A stretch of 64,000 bases of DNA from Ahrensia kielensis DSM 5890 (lineage in GTDB: Bacteria; Pseudomonadota; Alphaproteobacteria; Rhizobiales; Rhizobiaceae). The DNA lies in the NCBI RefSeq assembly GCF_000374465.1, contig NZ_KB894530.1:188501-252500 (forward strand), written 5' to 3'. The translations under genes and the position numbers were made by a program. Position 1 is the stretch's first letter; the number at the start of each line of letters is the position of its first letter. This document shows, piece by piece, positions 60,060-64,000 of the stretch. The notes beneath the pieces were generated by a model. It was not told the origin of the DNA and did not search any database. It worked only from the letters and a program-made list of their open reading frames with translations.

Positions 60060-60698
60060 ATGAGTTTTGAACATATCATCGTTATCATATCTATTACTTG
60101 GCTTGCTGTGATTAGCCCTGGTGCAGATTTTGCCGTAGTTTCTAGGAACAGTTCCGTTCATGGCCGCAGTGCAGGGCTGGCATCCTCTGCGGGTATTGCT
60201 TCTGGATGTTGGATCCATGTTGCTTATGCAATTTTTGGCCTCGCACTTATTATCGAGTTTTTTCCTGACTTGTTTACATATATTCAAACTGCAGGAGCGG
60301 CCTACCTCATTTACATTGGCATATCGACAGCACTGGCAAAGCCAATTTCTGATGTGCCCAACTCTCACATTTTAGTTGTAACAAACTGGAGACACTATGG
60401 GACTGGGGTGTTAACCAATAGTCTCAATCCTAAGACATCTATTTTTGTAATCAGTCTTTACAGCCAGGTCATCGGGGCGCAAACTCCCATTCCTGTGCAA
60501 CTCCTATGGGGCGCATTCATTTCAGCTTCGCACTTTATATGGTTTGCAGCTATATCTTACTTCATGTCAGCTCCTCAAATACGCTCATGGGTGCTGCGGC
60601 ATCAAAAAGCTTTTAACCTTGTGATAGGAATAATACTTGCTCTGTTAGGTGTGTTGTTGTTTCTAGCCGACGATCTTGGAGGAGCGCCTCTTGTCTGA
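60060..60698 (+). CDS. LysE-family amino acid exporter
   Basis: A 212-residue membrane protein with about six hydrophobic segments. ISPGADFAVVSRNSSVHGR near residue 18 is the family signature (SPGPxxxxV... region) and GLASSAGIASGCWIH follows; NSLNPKTSIFVISLYSQV gives the second motif. Such proteins export lysine, threonine, homoserine or derivatives. Placed after the 2-oxoglutarate dioxygenase, likely to export its hydroxylated amino acid product or excess substrate. Confidence 0.9.
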   Translation: MSFEHIIVIISITWLAVISPGADFAVVSRNSSVHGRSAGLASSAGIASGCWIHVAYAIFGLALIIEFFPDLFTYIQTAGAAYLIYIGISTALAKPISDVPNSHILVVTNWRHYGTGVLTNSLNPKTSIFVISLYSQVIGAQTPIPVQLLWGAFISASHFIWFAAISYFMSAPQIRSWVLRHQKAFNLVIGIILALLGVLLFLADDLGGAPLV

Positions 60699-60902
60699 GC
60701 GATCCTCTTTGGCATCAATCAGGTAAAGTTGTAGAGGTTTGCGCTTCATATTTCGGACTGTTTCATGCCAGTTATCGGCATTTGATATTAAGTGATTGCT
60801 TTGTATGCAGTCTATTTCTTGCTCGCTTTTTACGCGGTTAAGTTTAGCAATCGCGTTATCATAAGCGCTGAGCATCGCCGCACCTATGCTTGTGCCTTTC
60901 AT
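60663..60902 (-). CDS. Small protein of unknown function
   Basis: A possible 79-residue basic protein on the minus strand overlapping the end of the LysE gene by 36 bp. Residues MKGTSIGAAMLSAYDNAIAK look like an amphipathic helix, the rest is hydrophilic. GAGGG lies very close to the ATG. No family recognised; it may be spurious. Confidence 0.3.
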   Translation of the reverse strand: MKGTSIGAAMLSAYDNAIAKLNRVKSEQEIDCIQSNHLISNADNWHETVRNMKRKPLQLYLIDAKEDRSDKRRSSKIVG

Positions 60903-61140
60903 CCCTCAACGTTGTAGATTTATCTTTGTTCTGTTGGCTCTTTGCGTAAGACAACCAGACCGAAGTTGGCAGCTTCGGAGGTGGTCAAGCACATTTAAAA
61001 AATCTCCGATCCGTTTCGTAAACACGGCTCGTTTTTCGTCTCGCCGTCTGCTCGCTACTTCCTAAGTGTATACAAAAGTAAATCTTAAATATATAATTTA
61101 ATCAATGTGTTAGGTTTTTATTTGGAGTTTCTCTTAGAAA

Positions 61141-61154
61141 ATGAAACGTTTCAT
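61141..61154. promoter_or_regulatory. LacI-type operator upstream of the sugar importer
   Basis: ATGAAACGTTTCAT is a perfect 14-bp palindrome with the CG centre typical of LacI/GalR-family operators, abutting the -35 hexamer. No LacI gene is in the window; it may lie beyond the right edge. Confidence 0.75.
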
Positions 61155-61155
61155 A

Positions 61156-61185
61156 TTGACAGTTTTAAAATGCCGTGATTACTTT
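61156..61185 (+). promoter_or_regulatory. Promoter of the sugar importer operon
   Basis: TTGACA (61156-61161) and TACTTT (61180-61185) with 18-bp spacing, immediately after the palindrome, so a bound repressor would cover the -35. Start of the binding-protein gene is 60 bp downstream. Confidence 0.6.
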
Positions 61186-61245
61186 TACCATGCTTTCAAT
61201 GTGGGATGCTCCCGCAAGAAAGCTTGATGAATCTGGGAGGTTCCA

Positions 61246-62166
61246 ATGAGAATTTTTAAAACCGTAGCCACGGCTGCGACCGCTATTGCTTTGCTTGTAA
61301 CGCCTGCGTTTGCGCAGGATAAGCCAGTCGTTGGACTGGTCATGAAGTCACTGGCAAATGAGTTTTTCCAAAACATGTTGGAAGGGGCCGAGGCCCATGC
61401 CGTAGAACGCGGTGACTATGAGTTGCGTGCTGTGGGTATGCAGAATGAAACTGACTTTGAAAGTCAGATCAATGCTGTTGAAAACTTCATCACGCAAGGT
61501 GTCGATGCAATTGTCATTGCACCAGCAGATTCCAAGGCAATGGTTCGCCCAATCAAAAAAGCGATTGCCGCTGGTATCACGGTTGTGAACTTTGATGTTG
61601 CATTGGATGAAGACGCGAAGAAAGAGCAGGGACTTGAGCTCGCTTTTGTTGGCCCGGACAATCGCGGCGGAGCAAAGATGGCTGGTGATGCGCTTGGTAA
61701 AAAACTTGGCGAAGGTGCCAAGGTCGTTATCGTTGAAGGTAATCCGGGTGCAGATAATGCAACACAGCGCCGACTTGGGTTTGAAGATTCAGTGGCTGAA
61801 TACAAACTAGACTTGCTGGATAGCCGTACTGCGCATTGGGAAACTGAAGAAGCCAATCAGGTATTCTCAACGATGCTGACTGCTCATCCTGATGTGCAAG
61901 GTGTTCTTGCTGCCAATGATTCAATGGCAATCGGTGTGGTTAAAGCGCTGGAAAATGCAGGCCGTAGTGACATTCTCGTTGTCGGTTTTGATAATGTTCC
62001 TGCTGTTGGCCCAATGATCGAAGACGGCCGTATGCTTGCTACTGTTGATCAGTTTGGTCAGAAAATGGCTGCGGACGCGATTGACTTGGCGCTTGAAGTT
62101 GTTGCTGGTGGGCCTGCTCTAGAGGGCTGGGTCAAGACCAACATTAAACTTGTAACAGCAGAATAA
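61246..62166 (+). CDS. Periplasmic sugar-binding protein (RbsB-like)
   Basis: A 306-residue type I binding protein with a signal peptide (VATAATAIALLVTPAFA, cut after AFA near residue 23). MKSLANEFFQNMLEGAEAHA starts the mature domain in the ribose-binding manner; VDAIVIAPADSKAMV and VVGFDNVPAVGPMIEDG follow. CTGGGAGGTTCCA precedes the start. First gene of a CUT2 importer operon controlled by a LacI-type palindrome. Ligand unknown. Confidence 0.92.
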   Translation: MRIFKTVATAATAIALLVTPAFAQDKPVVGLVMKSLANEFFQNMLEGAEAHAVERGDYELRAVGMQNETDFESQINAVENFITQGVDAIVIAPADSKAMVRPIKKAIAAGITVVNFDVALDEDAKKEQGLELAFVGPDNRGGAKMAGDALGKKLGEGAKVVIVEGNPGADNATQRRLGFEDSVAEYKLDLLDSRTAHWETEEANQVFSTMLTAHPDVQGVLAANDSMAIGVVKALENAGRSDILVVGFDNVPAVGPMIEDGRMLATVDQFGQKMAADAIDLALEVVAGGPALEGWVKTNIKLVTAE

Positions 62167-62179
62167 AAATAACTTAATT

Positions 62180-62200
62180 GGGGCCGCTCATTGCGGCCCC
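62180..62200 (+). other. Intercistronic hairpin after binding-protein gene
   Basis: GGGGCCGC (62180-62187) pairs perfectly with GCGGCCCC (62193-62200), 5-nt loop, 13 bp past the binding-protein stop, followed only by TTCT. Likely a partial terminator or 3' stabiliser. Confidence 0.72.
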
Positions 62201-62204
62201 TTCT

Positions 62205-63794
62205 ATGTTTGCACCCAAAATCAACGAAGCGATGCGTGATATGAATTTAGCGCCACAGGAAACTTTGCCAAACACCATTTTGGCCGTTAGCAACCTCAAA
62301 AAACATTTTGGCGGCGTGCGCGCACTTGATGGGGTCAGCTTTTCACTAGCGCGCGGCGAAACGCATGCGCTGGTTGGTGAAAACGGAGCGGGCAAATCTA
62401 CACTTATTAAGACTCTATCTGGAGCATTTCCTTTTGATTCCGGTGATATAGTTTTGGATGGTGTATCCTACCGTCCAAGCACTCCGCACGAGGCAAAAGC
62501 CCGCGGCGTACAGGTCGTGCATCAGGAATTTAACCTGCTTAACCACCTTAGTGTGGCCGAAAATATTTCCATCGAGGCTATGCCGCGCAATAGGTTTGGT
62601 ATTCTTGATCGCGCCGAAATGAACCGCCGTGCTCAGGCCTCACTTAACGCGATTGGATTGGGAGAAATTGACGTTCGCACGAGCGTTCAGTCCTTAGGAA
62701 TAGCACATAGGCAATTGATTGAAATTGCTCGTTCACTTCAATCCGATAGCTCGATTTTGATTCTTGATGAGCCTACCGCAACATTGACAGAGCGCGAAAC
62801 AAAACGCCTATTTGAGATCATTGCTGACATTAAAGAAAAGGGTGTCACGGTGGTCTTTGTAACGCACCATCTGGATGAAGTTTTTGCTATATGTGACCGC
62901 GTCACAATTTTTCGCAATGGGGAGACCATTGCAACCGAATTAATCGCAGATACCACACCTGAAAATGTTGTGCGGCATATGGTGGGTCGCGAGCTGGAAG
63001 CAGAGCGTAGCAATAGCCGTAGTATCGGCACAGCCGGTGACGTGGCGCTCTCTACTCGTAAATTAAAGGTTGCATTTAATCCGCATCAAGACGGTTTAGA
63101 TATGGATGTACACTATGGTGAAATCGTAGGCATTGCAGGTCTTGTTGGGGCTGGAAGAACGGAGTTTTTACGCGGAATAAGTGCGGTTGATCCGATTGTT
63201 TCCGGTCACGTTGAACGGGATGGTTCGCCGGTGCGTTTTCGCAGTCCGCGTGATGCTATTTCGGCAGGCATAGCCTTTGTTACAGAGGACCGCAAAGAAG
63301 AGGGCTTGATCCTCGACATGCCAATTGCGGCCAATGTCTCCCTTGCCAATATGGAGGCCGTATCGGGCGCAGGTTTGATGCGCTTTGGTACTGAGCGACG
63401 CAGGGCAAAATCCTATGAGGAAAAGCTGCATATTAAATGCGGAAGCGTCAAAGATGCGGCGAATAGTTTGTCCGGTGGCAATCAGCAAAAAGTTGTTTTG
63501 GCCAAGTGGCTGGCCTGCTCTCCACAAGTGCTAATTCTTGATGAGCCCACCCGCGGCGTTGATGTGGGTGCTAAGGCCGAGATTTATGGGATTTTGCGGA
63601 ATTTGGCTCGCGAGGGCACTGCGCTGCTGGTCGTATCATCAGAATTACCGGAGCTCATGACTTTGTGTGATCGCATTCTCGTCATGGCTAACCACAAGAT
63701 TGTTGGTAGCGTTGCGCGGGCCGATTTCACAGAAGAACGAATATTAAAGATGGCTTACGGCCAAAATGGAATTGAAGAAGGAACAAACGCATGA
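62205..63794 (+). CDS. Sugar ABC importer ATPase with two nucleotide-binding domains (RbsA type)
   Basis: A 529-residue ATPase if started at ATG 62205; ATG 62232 and 62241 are equally possible and none has a strong ribosome site, while an earlier TTG would lie in the hairpin. Domain 1: Walker A GENGAGKST, Walker B ILILDEPTATL, switch VTHHLDEVF. Domain 2: GLVGAGRTE (Walker A with Arg for Lys, as usual for RbsA), signature LSGGNQQKV and LILDEPTRGVDVG. CUT2 importer component between the binding protein and a permease; ATGA overlap with the permease gene. Confidence 0.93.
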   Translation: MFAPKINEAMRDMNLAPQETLPNTILAVSNLKKHFGGVRALDGVSFSLARGETHALVGENGAGKSTLIKTLSGAFPFDSGDIVLDGVSYRPSTPHEAKARGVQVVHQEFNLLNHLSVAENISIEAMPRNRFGILDRAEMNRRAQASLNAIGLGEIDVRTSVQSLGIAHRQLIEIARSLQSDSSILILDEPTATLTERETKRLFEIIADIKEKGVTVVFVTHHLDEVFAICDRVTIFRNGETIATELIADTTPENVVRHMVGRELEAERSNSRSIGTAGDVALSTRKLKVAFNPHQDGLDMDVHYGEIVGIAGLVGAGRTEFLRGISAVDPIVSGHVERDGSPVRFRSPRDAISAGIAFVTEDRKEEGLILDMPIAANVSLANMEAVSGAGLMRFGTERRRAKSYEEKLHIKCGSVKDAANSLSGGNQQKVVLAKWLACSPQVLILDEPTRGVDVGAKAEIYGILRNLAREGTALLVVSSELPELMTLCDRILVMANHKIVGSVARADFTEERILKMAYGQNGIEEGTNA

Positions 63795-64000
63795 CGTCGG
63801 ATAACCGCCCGCTAGAACCCACGCCGCGCCGCGCGCTCTCGTTTCGCGCGATCATCAATAATGCTGGGATCGGATTGGCGCTGCTGGCGTTGATCTTATT
63901 CTTTTCGCTGACGTCAGAGTTTTTCCTGACATCCAATAACATTACGAACATCCTTACTCAGATTACGATCAATTTGATTTTGGCCGTTGGCATGACTTTT
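63791..64000 (+). CDS. Sugar ABC importer permease (RbsC type), cut by window end
   Basis: The first 70 residues of a CUT2 permease. ALLALILFFSLTSEFF is the first membrane segment, followed by TSNNITNILTQITINLILAVGMTF, here in two parts (TSNNITNILTQ and LILAVGMTF), which is typical of RbsC-type proteins. It starts within the ATPase stop (ATGA). The rest lies beyond the window. Confidence 0.88.
   Translation, partial: MTSDNRPLEPTPRRALSFRAIINNAGIGLALLALILFFSLTSEFFLTSNNITNILTQITINLILAVGMTF

Larger units (their letters stand above)
60903..61245 (+). other. 343-bp gap: mostly featureless, promoter at its 3' end
   Basis: I see no gene or RNA in 60903-61140. The region turns AT-rich after 61060. 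The last 105 bp hold the palindrome and promoter of the downstream importer, described separately. Confidence 0.6.

Noticed and set aside
1-64000. CRISPR arrays, tRNA or rRNA genes, prophage, replication origin
   Set aside because: No regularly spaced repeats, no cloverleaf or rRNA-like stretch, and no phage or replication genes were seen in reading the window.

Overview
The window comes from an alphaproteobacterium, most likely a marine or soil Hyphomicrobiales (Rhizobiales) relative with moderate GC. This is inferred from gene content and order, not from a marker gene: there is no rRNA or tRNA. Supporting signs are several rhizobial-type sugar ABC importers, GntR/FCD, SorC and MocR regulators, a NasS-NasT nitrate operon with a tandem-ATPase nitrate importer, and a homogentisate operon carrying a two-component 3-hydroxyphenylacetate hydroxylase. 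Almost everything is catabolic or uptake machinery packed in short operons with ATGA or TAATG overlaps.

Layout. (1) 1-4956: homogentisate/tyrosine degradation (hmgA end, fumarylacetoacetase-like, degenerate MBL protein, mhaA, mhaB, maiA). (2) 4953-7376: a MocR regulator and a divergent DMT exporter around a perfect inverted repeat, closed by a bidirectional terminator. (3) 7389-20328: the most interesting region, two divergent operons. Leftward: MTR kinase (mtnK), MTR-1-P isomerase (mtnA), SorC regulator, and an aldolase fused to a short-chain dehydrogenase. Rightward: ribose-type ABC importer, RbsD/FucU mutarotase, split transketolase and a RuBisCO-like protein. I read this as a scavenging system for 5-methylthioribose, 5-deoxyribose or a similar 5-modified pentose, with two possible fates for the ketose-1-phosphate. 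(4) 20340-21891: a small unknown protein and a membrane diguanylate cyclase. (5) 22139-31966: a non-phosphorylative sugar pathway (mutarotase, lactonase, AKR, UxaB-like reductase, ABC importer, Zn dehydrogenase, UxaA-type dehydratase), possibly for L-fucose or a similar sugar. (6) 32306-33334: a polysaccharide deacetylase.

(7) 33421-46290: nitrate assimilation (nasT, nasS, leader with ANTAR-type hairpin and terminator, nrtA, nrtB, fused nrtCD, nirB, nirD, nasA, shortened cysG). (8) 46323-58114: a four-carbon sugar-acid pathway with a tripartite tricarboxylate transporter, an IPMDH-like dehydrogenase, AKR, lactonase, an OtnK-type kinase split by an IS110/IS1111 element, and an OtnC-type decarboxylase. 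(9) 58204-60698: LysR regulator, a 2-oxoglutarate dioxygenase with an in-frame amber near its likely original start, and a LysE exporter, probably an amino-acid hydroxylation/export unit. (10) 61246-64000: a further ribose-type ABC importer behind a LacI-type palindrome, with its permease cut by the window end.

Across the window, all five periplasmic binding-protein genes are followed at once by a perfect hairpin lacking a T-run, a shared way of setting high binding-protein expression relative to the rest of each operon.
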